64,000 bases of DNA, taken from NCBI RefSeq assembly GCF_000744605.1, contig NZ_JQMG01000001.1, positions 2,542,001 through 2,606,000 of the forward strand, written 5' to 3'. This stretch comes from Methylotenera sp. L2L1 (lineage in GTDB: Bacteria > Pseudomonadota > Gammaproteobacteria > Burkholderiales > Methylophilaceae). How positions within the stretch are numbered: the first letter of the stretch is position 1; each line of letters starts with the position of its first letter. The translations under genes were made by a program, and so were the position numbers. The notes under the pieces are model-generated. The model made no database searches. It worked only from the letters and a program-made list of their open reading frames with translations, and had not been told where the DNA came from. Shown here in pieces: positions 37,522-46,478 of this stretch.

Positions 37522-38637
37522 TTAACATAATTTAAACTGATTAATTTTTCGGCGACGTAAAACCAAACCGATCAAACCTATCCCGGCGGACAACATACCG
37601 TAGACCTCTGGCTCTGGAACAGGAGTTAATAAAAAAGCGCGCGTCTGCCATTGCGAGTTATATCCATAGCCTACAATCTGGCCTCGGTTGTTTATGTCCT
37701 GTGCGTCAGTCAATGTCCACCCAGTACCAGCAATACCATTAAGTGCGTTAAGGTCTGTCATGATGCCATTTTCGTAAATGAAAGCGTGGTTATCATCGTT
37801 TAAAGTATTAGCATAACCAACAACAACGCCATGATTGTTGACTTCATTTGCCCCACTGAACCTTCCGCCCAAAGTGCCAATATCAACCATATCGCCGTCT
37901 TGATAGATAAAACCATGATAACCATCATTGTTTGCTAAATAAGCGGCGCCTACAATCTGCCCTGAGTCATTAATACCTGACGCCCAGCTATAAGTGCCTC
38001 CTAAAGTACCAAGATCAACGATATCTGTCCCGTTGTAAAGAGTTGCGTGCTGTTCTTTATCATCTGCTGTATATGAATATCCAACAATCTGACCGGAATT
38101 ATTAATATCATTCGCACCGTTTACACGGCCGCCCAAAGAATCCAAACCTTGGAAATTACCATTATCGTTAAGGTATGCCGATGATGATGAAAACCATTGC
38201 GTGTAAGCGCTACCTACAGACTGCCCAGCTTCATTGATGGCACTGAGGTTAGTATCGCTATAACCCCATGTACCTAGATCTCTCATACTTTCGTTGCTAT
38301 ATTGAAATGCGTGGCCATATATATCATCACTTGATGTGTACGAGCTTCCTACAACCTGACCATTGTTGTTGATATCGTAAGCAAAGCTATCTGTTCCACC
38401 TAGTGTTCCGAGATCAGTCATCTTGCCATTTTCATAAATAAAAGCATGCCTAACGTAATCACCCAGCATATATGAGTACCCGACTACTTGACCTAAGTCG
38501 TTAAGTCCAAATGCATAACTGTGGTTACCCCCTAACGTACCGAGGTCTGTGATTTCGTATGTGGGAGTAGCTACGACAGGCTGAGATATCATTAATCCCA
38601 ACAAAGTAGACGTATAGATAAAATAATTAACACTCAT
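37522..38637 (-). CDS. HAF-repeat PEP-CTERM protein
   Basis: A 371-aa secreted protein. After a signal peptide ending near ISQPVVA come about seven repeats of roughly 44 residues built on DLGTLGG....A..IN..GQVVGYSY, the HAF-family extracellular repeat, which probably folds as a beta-propeller. The C-terminus is VPEPEVYGMLSAGIGLIGL plus RRRKINQF, the exosortase sorting signal. The protein ends with a Cys after the basic tail, which is unusual. It lies at the head of the EPS locus and has the shared upstream motif 85 bases before its start. Confidence 0.9.
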   Translation of the reverse strand: MSVNYFIYTSTLLGLMISQPVVATPTYEITDLGTLGGNHSYAFGLNDLGQVVGYSYMLGDYVRHAFIYENGKMTDLGTLGGTDSFAYDINNNGQVVGSSYTSSDDIYGHAFQYSNESMRDLGTWGYSDTNLSAINEAGQSVGSAYTQWFSSSSAYLNDNGNFQGLDSLGGRVNGANDINNSGQIVGYSYTADDKEQHATLYNGTDIVDLGTLGGTYSWASGINDSGQIVGAAYLANNDGYHGFIYQDGDMVDIGTLGGRFSGANEVNNHGVVVGYANTLNDDNHAFIYENGIMTDLNALNGIAGTGWTLTDAQDINNRGQIVGYGYNSQWQTRAFLLTPVPEPEVYGMLSAGIGLIGLVLRRRKINQFKLC

Positions 38638-38721
38638 GATTTAGTTCTTAAAATTGAATAATTACAAATTCAATCTTAACTTCAACCGCAAGCGCTATGG
38701 TTACCAATTAATGAAGATACT

Positions 38722-38740
38722 ATAAGCCGAATGAACCAAG
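38722..38740 (-). promoter_or_regulatory. PEP-CTERM upstream motif, site 3
   Basis: On the minus strand GGTTCATTCGGCTTATA; shares CATTCGG and the TA end with sites 1 and 2. It lies 85 bases upstream of the HAF-repeat gene start, almost the same distance as site 2. Confidence 0.42.
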
Positions 38741-38884
38741 AGGTTTAGTCATTTAACTTAAACATACATCTAATCTATGCAACTGTTTATCTATAAAACT
38801 ATTGAAGCTAATAAGCTCACAAAAACATACGGTTTAGTTAGCGCAAACAAATATCAAGCAATGACTAAAAGTTGATTGATTTTC

Positions 38885-39580
38885 TTAATAAGAAGATTTA
38901 TGAATGACCACTTTTTCTTCATCAACATTATCTTGTTGGTGCTGCAAAATGTTTTCCAACTCTACTCTTTTTAGCTGAAAAAATGGCTCATCTCTCATCA
39001 CGGCAGTGTAAATACCGGGCTTATCATAGATATCAATCAGGTCTGTACTAAATTGATGTAAATTGCTATTTTTTTGCTCGCACGTGCGTAGTGAAAGATT
39101 ACTGCTGGCAAGATTAGTCGATAATTTTTTTCGCTGACTATCATTTACCTGAAGATCAGTTTGTGCTTGCTTATGTTGCAATGTAAGATCGGCTAAGTTT
39201 TGTTGTGTAGCCTCTAGTAAAGTTTGCATCTCTAACAACTTGCTTTCAAGAGCAACTTTATCTGCACTGGTTTTAGCTAACTCAGTTTCCACACTGCCTA
39301 GTTTGCGCTGTGTTGCTCCCAGAGATGCGCTACGTTTTTGCAACTGTTCATCATTAGTTTTAACCTGATCTTCCAGCTCTTTTTTTTGTAGCTCAAACTG
39401 TGCTTGCATGTTCGCTTTTTCAGCCTCCATCTCTTGCTTAGCTTTTTGTACCATCTGCTGAGCACGTCTGGCAGCTTTATCTTTTTTTTCTGCTGCATTG
39501 GCATTATCTGGATAAACAAAACCAATTGCCAATGATGCAACAAGCAACCAAACTACTTTAGGATTTATCATCAGCTTCAT
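38885..39580 (-). CDS. Periplasmic coiled-coil protein of the TPS/TonB locus
   Basis: A 231-aa exported protein with a signal peptide (MINPKVVWLLVASLAIGFV...NANA) followed by a nearly continuous coiled coil, residues about 30-175, rich in Lys, Glu and Gln. A short globular C-terminus has DIYDKPGIYTAVMRDEPFFQLKRVELENIL. The ATG at 39580 has GGAG six bases upstream; the longer frame from 39592 lacks one. It is the last gene of the two-partner secretion operon, 16 bases after the porin gene. I recognise no named family; a periplasm-spanning scaffold or stalk is a guess from the coil. Confidence 0.8.
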   Translation of the reverse strand: MKLMINPKVVWLLVASLAIGFVYPDNANAAEKKDKAARRAQQMVQKAKQEMEAEKANMQAQFELQKKELEDQVKTNDEQLQKRSASLGATQRKLGSVETELAKTSADKVALESKLLEMQTLLEATQQNLADLTLQHKQAQTDLQVNDSQRKKLSTNLASSNLSLRTCEQKNSNLHQFSTDLIDIYDKPGIYTAVMRDEPFFQLKRVELENILQHQQDNVDEEKVVIHKSSY

Positions 39581-39596
39581 TATTATCTCCAATCAA

Positions 39597-41324
39597 TTAA
39601 AACTTGGCATTAAGGTCAAGCATCAATACATCGATTGATAATGGATTCCCTGATGCAACTCTAGGTTTAATTTCATCTGCACTAAACCATCTTGCAGTTA
39701 ACCAAGTATTTTTATCCAAGCCATAACTACCGCCAATAATCCAACCTTTTGCATTGGTGCCACTTTGATAGAAATCTGAATCTGTATAGGCATCTAAAAC
39801 CGCATCTGCCTCCAATCGTTTATAAGCGACAAAAGCTTGCCAGTCATGCGCTTTGAAAGTGGTTGGCATACCAACGGCAAGCCTAACTTGATAAGCATCT
39901 ACTTGTTTTTTATCAAAACCAAACTCAGTCAAGCCTGCAGTACCAATTCTTTTAAGAATCTCACTTTTGTCATAGCCAATATTTCTTGCATAATCCCCTG
40001 TAAGGGTAATATGTACAGGGTCAAACGTAGCCAAGTCTAATTGAGCAGTTAAGTTTATATTGCGAAATTTAGAGAGTAGTCCGTATTTTGCTATTTCATC
40101 TTGTGTTTGACCTGCTCCCGGTGTGGTGGATCGATTAATGTCAAATACAGAGTTCCCTTTAGTGCGATAAACAGGAATCGTCGCATCATATGGAGGAAAG
40201 TCATCTAGTCCTTGAGTACCATTTGATACACCTTCTACATTATCAAACTCATACAAGGCCACACCAAATTTAACGGATGATTTATTCGCCGACGTCCATT
40301 TAATACCAGCTTGTGAACCATACATCCATTTGCCTTTAGCTAAATTTGTTTCCGACCCTTCAATTTCATCAAGCGGAAAAGCACCCAAAGTAGCAAACGC
40401 AGACCAGCTATCATTAATATTAGGCGTGAAACTTGCCGCTACACCATCAAATGCAAGATCAGGATCCCAAACTAAATCAGTTGAAAAGAACGGGTTCTCA
40501 AAGCGACCACCTACTACATTTAGCCATGGTGTCACCTGTGCATTCATATATGCACGATCTAAGCTAACAGTGTACTTAGCACTGGCGGCTTCTTGCGTTT
40601 GGTTTGGAGATATCGGATCATTCAAACCACCAGTAGTCATTCTTATGCCACCGTTTAACCAATCATTCACCTTAAGCTTTACACCCAAGCGTGCACGAAC
40701 ACGCGCTCTTTCTTGGTCTTCTGTCGTGTTTGATAATGTAGTGCCACCATTTGCAGCATTAAAATCTTGTGTTAATGGGTTATCTTCTGCAAATTTATCA
40801 GCCTGATAACGCAGGCGGAGATCACCTTCAAATGTAAATCGGTCCAGCCAATCAGGCAAACCAAGGCGCTCACCAGCCTTGTAGTTGAGCTTAGCCATGA
40901 CTTCTTTTTTAATTTCTTCTTTCATCTCTTTTTTGACAATTTCAGGGACATATTGCACTCTGACCATTTTGTCTTCAACTGCGCTATCAACAGCGTTTTC
41001 GTTTTGTGTGTTAGCGGTGATCACAGCATCTTTTTCTTTGGCCTTAGCAGCATCTTGTGACGCCTGCTTTAACAGTTCATCAGCTTTACCTTTACTCAAC
41101 ACACCTTCTTCTACAAGTAAGTTAACTAGATTAACTGTAGTAGAACGTAATTGCTCAAGTGACTCTCGCTCACCTGCGCTTGCTGAAACCATTGATGTGG
41201 ATAAGAAAAGGGTAGCAACCGCTACAGAAATTGTTTTATGCGTCATTCGAGTATGATTCGACGGATCACTAGAGGCAAACCCATGTTTATTTGAGCCAGC
41301 CTTGAGTTGGTGCACTCGTGCCAT
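39597..41324 (-). CDS. Putative outer-membrane porin of the TPS/TonB locus
   Basis: About 575 aa. An unusually long N-terminal leader precedes the hydrophobic segment TISVAVATLFLSTSMVSASA. An N-terminal helical part follows (LEEGVLSKGKADELLKQA, resembling DUF-type oligomerisation segments). From about residue 150 a beta-barrel begins, with FTFEGDLRLRYQADKFAEDNP, RARVRARLGVKLKVNDWLNGGIR, FENPFFSTDLVWDPDLAFDGVAA, and a terminal LDLNAKF with Phe. This is the putative-porin architecture. GGAAG before the ATG at 41324 supports this start; an ATG at 41246 would give a normal-length signal peptide. In a TonB-linked operon it could be the energised outer-membrane partner, but no TonB box is evident. 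Confidence 0.85.
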   Translation of the reverse strand: MARVHQLKAGSNKHGFASSDPSNHTRMTHKTISVAVATLFLSTSMVSASAGERESLEQLRSTTVNLVNLLVEEGVLSKGKADELLKQASQDAAKAKEKDAVITANTQNENAVDSAVEDKMVRVQYVPEIVKKEMKEEIKKEVMAKLNYKAGERLGLPDWLDRFTFEGDLRLRYQADKFAEDNPLTQDFNAANGGTTLSNTTEDQERARVRARLGVKLKVNDWLNGGIRMTTGGLNDPISPNQTQEAASAKYTVSLDRAYMNAQVTPWLNVVGGRFENPFFSTDLVWDPDLAFDGVAASFTPNINDSWSAFATLGAFPLDEIEGSETNLAKGKWMYGSQAGIKWTSANKSSVKFGVALYEFDNVEGVSNGTQGLDDFPPYDATIPVYRTKGNSVFDINRSTTPGAGQTQDEIAKYGLLSKFRNINLTAQLDLATFDPVHITLTGDYARNIGYDKSEILKRIGTAGLTEFGFDKKQVDAYQVRLAVGMPTTFKAHDWQAFVAYKRLEADAVLDAYTDSDFYQSGTNAKGWIIGGSYGLDKNTWLTARWFSADEIKPRVASGNPLSIDVLMLDLNAKF

Positions 41325-41378
41325 GTTAACTTCCATTTCATTTTCAAAAAAATTTATCATCTCATTCTGCTTTAAGAC

Positions 41379-42083
41379 TTAACCGACAGAGCGTGCTGTC
41401 ACTCTTAGTTTTACAGGTTGAGGCATATCATTTGGGGGTGAGTCTAAAAGTGGCGGCATACCGTCAAGTGCTTTTTTAAGCAGCATGTCTTTTTCAGAAT
41501 CACCACTAGTGCCGACTAACTCATATCGTTCAATACGGCCACTAGATGCTATCCATATCTTGACCACTACTTTGTAAGCACTATTGGCAAGCACTTTATC
41601 TTTTGCCATCGCATCTTCAATTTTGTTTTTAATTAAATCGGTATACCAAGCAAACTGATACTTACTAGGTCCTCCGCCAATTTTTGTACCTACATCTCCA
41701 CCCTTATATTCGTTATTCACAGTGCCTGCGGCAAAGGGGCTTGGCCCATCACCAGCAGCACCCTCCATTTTCAGTACTTCAGCTGGTGGGGTTTGCTCAG
41801 GTTTAGGCTGTGGAACCTCTTTAACTTCTTTAGGTTGATCTTTTGGCACCTCCTTGGGTGGCTCTTTAGGAGGTGGAGGTGGTGGTGGAGGTGTATCTGG
41901 CAATAGCTTAATAGTTGTGACTGCCTTTTTACCGGTAGAGCTGCCAGAAAACAGTCCTTTCACCATGTAACCCAATGACGCTAGAACAATTATTACGACT
42001 AATACAATCGCTATTCTCTTCACCCAAATAGCCTTAGCACTAGGCTCGTGCTCATCATCTTGATTGATATCTACGTTATGCAT
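41379..42083 (-). CDS. tonB: TonB-family energy transducer
   Basis: A 234-aa inner-membrane-anchored protein. One TM near residues 22-44 (VKRIAIVLVVIIVLASLGYMV), then a Pro/Lys-rich periplasm-spanning stretch from about 62 to 105 with seven consecutive prolines, and a C-terminal TonB domain (YKVVVKIWIASSGRIERYELVGTSGDSEKD). It would carry proton-motive-force energy from ExbB/ExbD to an outer-membrane partner. Its start overlaps the exbD stop by one base (TAATG). The clustering with TpsA/TpsB suggests a dedicated TonB. Confidence 0.88.
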   Translation of the reverse strand: MHNVDINQDDEHEPSAKAIWVKRIAIVLVVIIVLASLGYMVKGLFSGSSTGKKAVTTIKLLPDTPPPPPPPPKEPPKEVPKDQPKEVKEVPQPKPEQTPPAEVLKMEGAAGDGPSPFAAGTVNNEYKGGDVGTKIGGGPSKYQFAWYTDLIKNKIEDAMAKDKVLANSAYKVVVKIWIASSGRIERYELVGTSGDSEKDMLLKKALDGMPPLLDSPPNDMPQPVKLRVTARSVG

Positions 42084-42487
42084 TACGTACCAATCTTTCC
42101 AGTCACAAGACCGACATTAGTAATTTCCATTCTTGTCACTAAATCAATGACACTAATAACGCCTGCGTATGGGGCGTTTGCATCACCACGAATCATGACT
42201 GAAAACTCAGGGTCTTTTGATCTAGCTGCGTTAAGTTGCGTTTCAAGCTCACTCAGGCTAACACCTACACCGTTTATCAATACGCCACCGCCTTGCTGTA
42301 CCTGCACGATTTTCACATCATGCTTTTCAGTGCTGGGTTTATTAGAAGGCTTAGGTAGGTTCATGGTTAAACCTTGTACACCCGCAGTTGTCATTAAAAT
42401 AAAAATAACTAGCAGCACATAAGCCAAATCAAGCATTGGCGTGATATTGATAGTGTCATAAGGTTGTGCGTCGTTTTGTACTTGCAT
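42083..42487 (-). CDS. exbD: ExbD/TolR-family protein (second copy)
   Basis: A 134-aa single-TM protein. The N-terminal TM with the functional Asp is INITPMLDLAYVLLVIFILMTTA; the periplasmic ExbD domain follows (VSLSELETQLNAARSKDPEFSVMIRGDANAPYAGVISVIDLV). It pairs with the neighbouring ExbD and the ExbB fusion in a proton channel. It is clearly paralogous to the gene upstream in the TM region but differs in the periplasmic part, so a heteromeric stator is possible. TAATG coupling to tonB. Confidence 0.92.
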   Translation of the reverse strand: MQVQNDAQPYDTINITPMLDLAYVLLVIFILMTTAGVQGLTMNLPKPSNKPSTEKHDVKIVQVQQGGGVLINGVGVSLSELETQLNAARSKDPEFSVMIRGDANAPYAGVISVIDLVTRMEITNVGLVTGKIGT

Positions 42488-42491
42488 GTTG

Positions 42492-42902
42492 TTAACCTGT
42501 CTGCTTTTTAGTCACTAAGCCAACTTCAGTAATGTCTAGCTTTTTACATATCCCTAACACTTCAGAAACCTTATCAAAATGTGTAGACGCATCAGCTTTC
42601 AAAACAATCGGTAACTCAGGATTACCACTTTTCATTTCAGCCAACCGTTGCTCAAGCGTGGTCATGTCTACAGGGTAAGCATCAAGATAAATAGTGCCAT
42701 CACTAGTAATCGTAATTGCCCGCATTTGTGGTTTAGCTAATGGCGCTGTTGACTGAGTGGTAGGTGTTTCAACTTTTACACCTTGCACAGATGCTGTCGT
42801 CATAATGATAAATATCACCAACAGCACATACGCGAGATCTAACATCGGAGTGATATTAATCTCGTCGTATAACTGATTCTCTTCTTTGACGCCTTCAGAC
42901 AT
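42492..42902 (-). CDS. exbD: ExbD/TolR-family protein (first copy)
   Basis: A 136-aa single-TM protein with INITPMLDLAYVLLVIFIIMTTAS carrying the conserved channel Asp, then the periplasmic segment MTTLEQRLAEMKSGNPELPIVLKADASTHFDKVSEVLGICKKL. It follows the ExbB fusion by 28 bases and precedes the second ExbD by 4. Duplicated exbD genes next to exbB and tonB are known in several proteobacterial TonB loci. Confidence 0.92.
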   Translation of the reverse strand: MSEGVKEENQLYDEINITPMLDLAYVLLVIFIIMTTASVQGVKVETPTTQSTAPLAKPQMRAITITSDGTIYLDAYPVDMTTLEQRLAEMKSGNPELPIVLKADASTHFDKVSEVLGICKKLDITEVGLVTKKQTG

Positions 42903-42930
42903 AGTCGCTCATTTTTCTAAAGGTTACGGG

Positions 42931-44607
42931 CTATTTACCGTACAGTTCAGCTGTACGAGTGACAAATTCATCAACAAATATCTGCATTGCAATTGTGATA
43001 TTTTTGATTCGGCTAGCCAGATAGTTGTAGCCAAACAGCGCAGGAATCGCAACGCCCAAACCCGCAACAGTCGCCAGCAAAGCTGCTGCAATACCTGGAG
43101 CAATAGCGTTCACGTTCACGTCACCTGCTTCTGCAATCGCCGCAAAGGTAATCATCACACCAACAACTGTTCCCAATAATCCTAAGAAAGGTCCTCCGGA
43201 AATTGCGATAGTGAGCAACACCATACTTGAGTTTTGTCGTTGAGTTTCGCGCACTAAATCAGCATCGATTGCTGCCTTAATTGCATCCATTGATGCCCCA
43301 CTTAATGCTAACGACTCACCAGCAACCTCACGTTTACGTATTTCTCTCAAGCCAGCAGCGTAAAGTTTAAATAATGTCGAATGTGGATACTTCCCGCCTT
43401 TATCAAGGCTCAGCAGGTCATTACCAGCATTTTGAAAACGTGCTAAGAATTTTTTGTTGTCTTTATCAGTTCGTGACACAAGCGCTGCCTTAGACCACAT
43501 GACCCAGACACTGATCGCAAACATAACGGCCAAGATAGCGATAACGATTTTTGCATCGAGGGTTAAACTATCGATCAAAATACCGATGTAATTTGCTTCG
43601 CCCTCTTCTTCGCCCTCATCTCCTTCTGATGCTTCTATTTTAAGTAACTGACTATCCATGCCCTGAGAACTAGCAGTGAGTTTTAACCAATCAGCACTAC
43701 GAGCTACATTAGCAATCTCTAACTGATCCATCTCACCAGTGTAACCATCGCCGATTTTGATATCAGATGCAGCATCTACAACTGATGCATCGCCTGTGCC
43801 AGCCGACACACCGTTAATAAATAGATTTGCTTTACCGCCATCTAAAGTGAACGCAACATGTTGCCAGGCAGCTGGTTTAATTTCACCGCCAGAGATATTG
43901 TTTGCACCTACATTTAAGCTTAGCTTAAGGCCATCAATCTTCAGCACGACTGCATCACTTTGGTTATACAGGGTAGCTTGTTGTGGCAAACTAGCAGGTT
44001 TAATCCATGCTGACCAAGTGTAGCCAGCACCTGCAGGACGTTTTACTGCCGGATTAGCGGGAATAACAAAAGGTTTTGCTGTCAAAACTGCAGCCTCACC
44101 TATCAATGCGGCTTTTTGCACTGCAATCTCGCCACTTGCCACAAGACCGGTACTTGAACTATCTTGAAACAGTGCCTTCTCTGCAAAGTTAAATGCAGCA
44201 ACTGTATTTAAATCCCAAGTTGATTTTGCATCAGCACTCGCCGTTGCTTTTTCGTTACCTGAATATAGTGAGAAATAAGCATCTTTATCAGTTGGGTCAA
44301 TTTTTGGTAGCTTTACCCAAATGACAGCAAGCTCATTCGCTGAATCATATTTTTCAATGTAGTGTTTCAATTCAGTTTTATCATCTGCAGCAATAAAACG
44401 TAAATCGGAACCATCAATATTGGCACTTAAAAAATCAAAGTTACCAGAATGTAAGCGAACGACCACTGCGTAATCGCTAACTGCGGAGGCAGTTTTAGCC
44501 TCAACCTTAATCTTCTTCTGAGAGCCCCAATCTTCATTCCACTGAGAGAATCCAGATAATGGACTTAGTCCAATCATCAAACCCAACAACATTAACAACT
44601 TCTTCAT
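42931..44607 (-). CDS. DUF2341-LamG-ExbB fusion (MotA/TolQ/ExbB proton channel)
   Basis: A 558-aa fusion. Signal peptide MKKLLMLLGLMIGLSPLSGFS; a DUF2341-like periplasmic domain (about 25-130, with KVEAKTASAVSDYAVVVRLHSGNFDF and DAYFSLYSGN); and a concanavalin/LamG lectin-like domain (about 145-310, GYTWSAWIKPA, AAWQHVAFTLDGGKANLFINGV, IKIGDGYTGEMDQLEIANVARSADW). An acidic linker leads to the ExbB/TolQ part: TM near 350-370, and the TolQ core ISGGPFLGLLGTVVGVMITFAAIAE near 468 and IAPGIAAALLATVAGLGVAIPALF near 500. It would be the proton-conducting partner of the two ExbD proteins, with a periplasmic sensing or binding head added. Confidence 0.9.
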   Translation of the reverse strand: MKKLLMLLGLMIGLSPLSGFSQWNEDWGSQKKIKVEAKTASAVSDYAVVVRLHSGNFDFLSANIDGSDLRFIAADDKTELKHYIEKYDSANELAVIWVKLPKIDPTDKDAYFSLYSGNEKATASADAKSTWDLNTVAAFNFAEKALFQDSSSTGLVASGEIAVQKAALIGEAAVLTAKPFVIPANPAVKRPAGAGYTWSAWIKPASLPQQATLYNQSDAVVLKIDGLKLSLNVGANNISGGEIKPAAWQHVAFTLDGGKANLFINGVSAGTGDASVVDAASDIKIGDGYTGEMDQLEIANVARSADWLKLTASSQGMDSQLLKIEASEGDEGEEEGEANYIGILIDSLTLDAKIVIAILAVMFAISVWVMWSKAALVSRTDKDNKKFLARFQNAGNDLLSLDKGGKYPHSTLFKLYAAGLREIRKREVAGESLALSGASMDAIKAAIDADLVRETQRQNSSMVLLTIAISGGPFLGLLGTVVGVMITFAAIAEAGDVNVNAIAPGIAAALLATVAGLGVAIPALFGYNYLASRIKNITIAMQIFVDEFVTRTAELYGK

Positions 44608-44671
44608 ACAATATGTCCCTTGAATAAATTACTCCGTACTACCCACAACCCATTAACCCTAGAATCAACGA

Positions 44672-46351
44672 TTAAAATTCATACCAAACACGCATATGGC
44701 TTCTAAAATCACCTTTTTTAGTCGCCAAGCTATCTTTAAGCGGCCAAGCAAAATCAAGATTGATATTGAAGCCTTTAGAGGTATTTACCTTTAGCCCCAT
44801 CCCCGCTCCTGATAAAACAGATGTCCTATCTTGCCCCTCGGTTGGATCGATTGTTCTTAATTGTGAAATGTCATAAAACGCTGACAATCTAAAATCTTGC
44901 ACCCAGCTAACGCTTCTGAATAATGTTGGTGTGCGAATCTCTAGTGTTGAATGCAATCCTTGGTCCCCAGAAGCCTCTGCCTCCAAATACCCCCTGACAG
45001 TATCAACACCACCAGCGAGATATTGCTCATTTGAAATTAAAGGTGATCCAGAAAATTGACCATCAACTTTGGCAAACCCCTGAAAGCCAAATGGTAAATT
45101 TTGTGTTCGTTGCAAATCAGCTTTTGCGACAAAGAAATTAGGCTTAGCGCCAACTCTCTTAGCCGTAAATTCTGACGCTTCAGAAACCACACCACGCAAA
45201 CCAAATATGGCTCCGGTGTTAATTTGAGTAGTTGTCACACCTTCTTGCCATGTACCGTTATAAGATGCAGAAAGTGGTGCATAAGTGATTGGTGTATCAA
45301 AACTACCCCCAAAAACCACTGTTTGACCAAAGTCTTTGTAATCAAGACCTAATGAAATTGAGTGGTAATAATTATCAACGGATGGTAGTGGTTTTATTAG
45401 GCGCACCCCCAGAATGTTACCGTCACCTAAAATATTAATGCCACCAACGGTTGCGACACTACTTTTAGAACTAACACCATAAAAAGCCATTAATGCATCG
45501 CTTTCATCGAAGCGCATTAAATAGTTTGCTGAAATGACTTTTACTTCATCAGTATTTTCAGGTGAGGTTAGGAAATTTAAAGATAAGCTATGTTCGCGTT
45601 GCCACAAATTGTCATATTTAATCATGCCAGATAAACGCAAACGGCTAGTATCCTGACTATATCGATCATTCAATTCCAGATTTGCATGAACGGGTAATGT
45701 ATCTTCAACCTTTAAATCAACATCTACCGTACCAAAATTCTTACCTGCCTTCATGACAGGTGTTACGCGTTTATCTGAGGTGCGGTTTAATCTTGCAATA
45801 TCTTTTTGAACCGTTGGGAAATGGGGGATTTCACCTTCTTTAACTGATGGCGCTAAGGTCTTGATTCGCCCTAAAGAATAATAATCAGAGTCTTTAACAC
45901 GTAGACGACCTACTTTTCCCTCTGTCACGTTTAGCTTAACAATCTTTTTATCTACATCCTGCTCTGGAATATCAACCAAAACAGTAAGAAAGCCAGCTTC
46001 ATGATAGGTTTTCTCTAAAGACTCTCTTGCCTTTTCAACATCTGCAATTGTCTTTCTTTCACCCATCAGCGGATAAACTGCAGCCTCAATTTTTTCAGCA
46101 GTAAGCTTAGTGTTACCCTCAACTTGAAATTCTAAGATATCAAAATAATTAGCATCTTCTTCATTGTCGATAGGCTTAACTGGAGCGTCTTTAACAAGTT
46201 CATTTTCGAGATTATTTACTGGTGATGAAAAAGATGCATCAGTGCCTGATATAGCATCAGGAGTCTCAGTTGCATACAAAGGCAAAGCCTGCCCTAGTAA
46301 CAAAAGACTAAAAATAACTGTACTTTTTTTATAGTTATTATGCTCACGCAT
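44672..46351 (-). CDS. TpsB outer-membrane transporter (FhaC/ShlB/HecB family)
   Basis: A 559-aa two-partner secretion pore. Signal peptide (STVIFSLLLLGQALPLYA), a linker, two POTRA domains (FDILEFQVEGNTKLTAEKIEAAVYPLMG; then LNVTEGKVGRLRVKDSDYYSLGRI), and a C-terminal 16-stranded-barrel region with the loop-6 motif VRGY in GGVDTVRGYLEAEASGDQG. It ends in MRVWYEF with a terminal Phe. It lies directly downstream of the giant TpsA, its expected cargo, separated by 127 bases with a stem-loop. Confidence 0.94.
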   Translation of the reverse strand: MREHNNYKKSTVIFSLLLLGQALPLYATETPDAISGTDASFSSPVNNLENELVKDAPVKPIDNEEDANYFDILEFQVEGNTKLTAEKIEAAVYPLMGERKTIADVEKARESLEKTYHEAGFLTVLVDIPEQDVDKKIVKLNVTEGKVGRLRVKDSDYYSLGRIKTLAPSVKEGEIPHFPTVQKDIARLNRTSDKRVTPVMKAGKNFGTVDVDLKVEDTLPVHANLELNDRYSQDTSRLRLSGMIKYDNLWQREHSLSLNFLTSPENTDEVKVISANYLMRFDESDALMAFYGVSSKSSVATVGGINILGDGNILGVRLIKPLPSVDNYYHSISLGLDYKDFGQTVVFGGSFDTPITYAPLSASYNGTWQEGVTTTQINTGAIFGLRGVVSEASEFTAKRVGAKPNFFVAKADLQRTQNLPFGFQGFAKVDGQFSGSPLISNEQYLAGGVDTVRGYLEAEASGDQGLHSTLEIRTPTLFRSVSWVQDFRLSAFYDISQLRTIDPTEGQDRTSVLSGAGMGLKVNTSKGFNINLDFAWPLKDSLATKKGDFRSHMRVWYEF

Positions 46352-46376
46352 GCCGAAATATAATCCTTAATGTAGT

Positions 46377-46407
46377 CAAGGCTAGAACAGTGATTGCTCT
46401 AGCCTTG
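46377..46407. other. Stem-loop in the tpsA-tpsB intergenic gap
   Basis: Perfect 10-bp arms CAAGGCTAGA and TCTAGCCTTG around an 11-base loop. No U-run follows on the minus strand, so it is more likely an attenuator, processing or stability element than a full terminator. Confidence 0.55.
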
Positions 46408-46478
46408 ATGAGTTATTGGCAGTGATAATAACTACTCTTTATTACATGGGAGTTACATAAGGACTACTAATGTCATGC

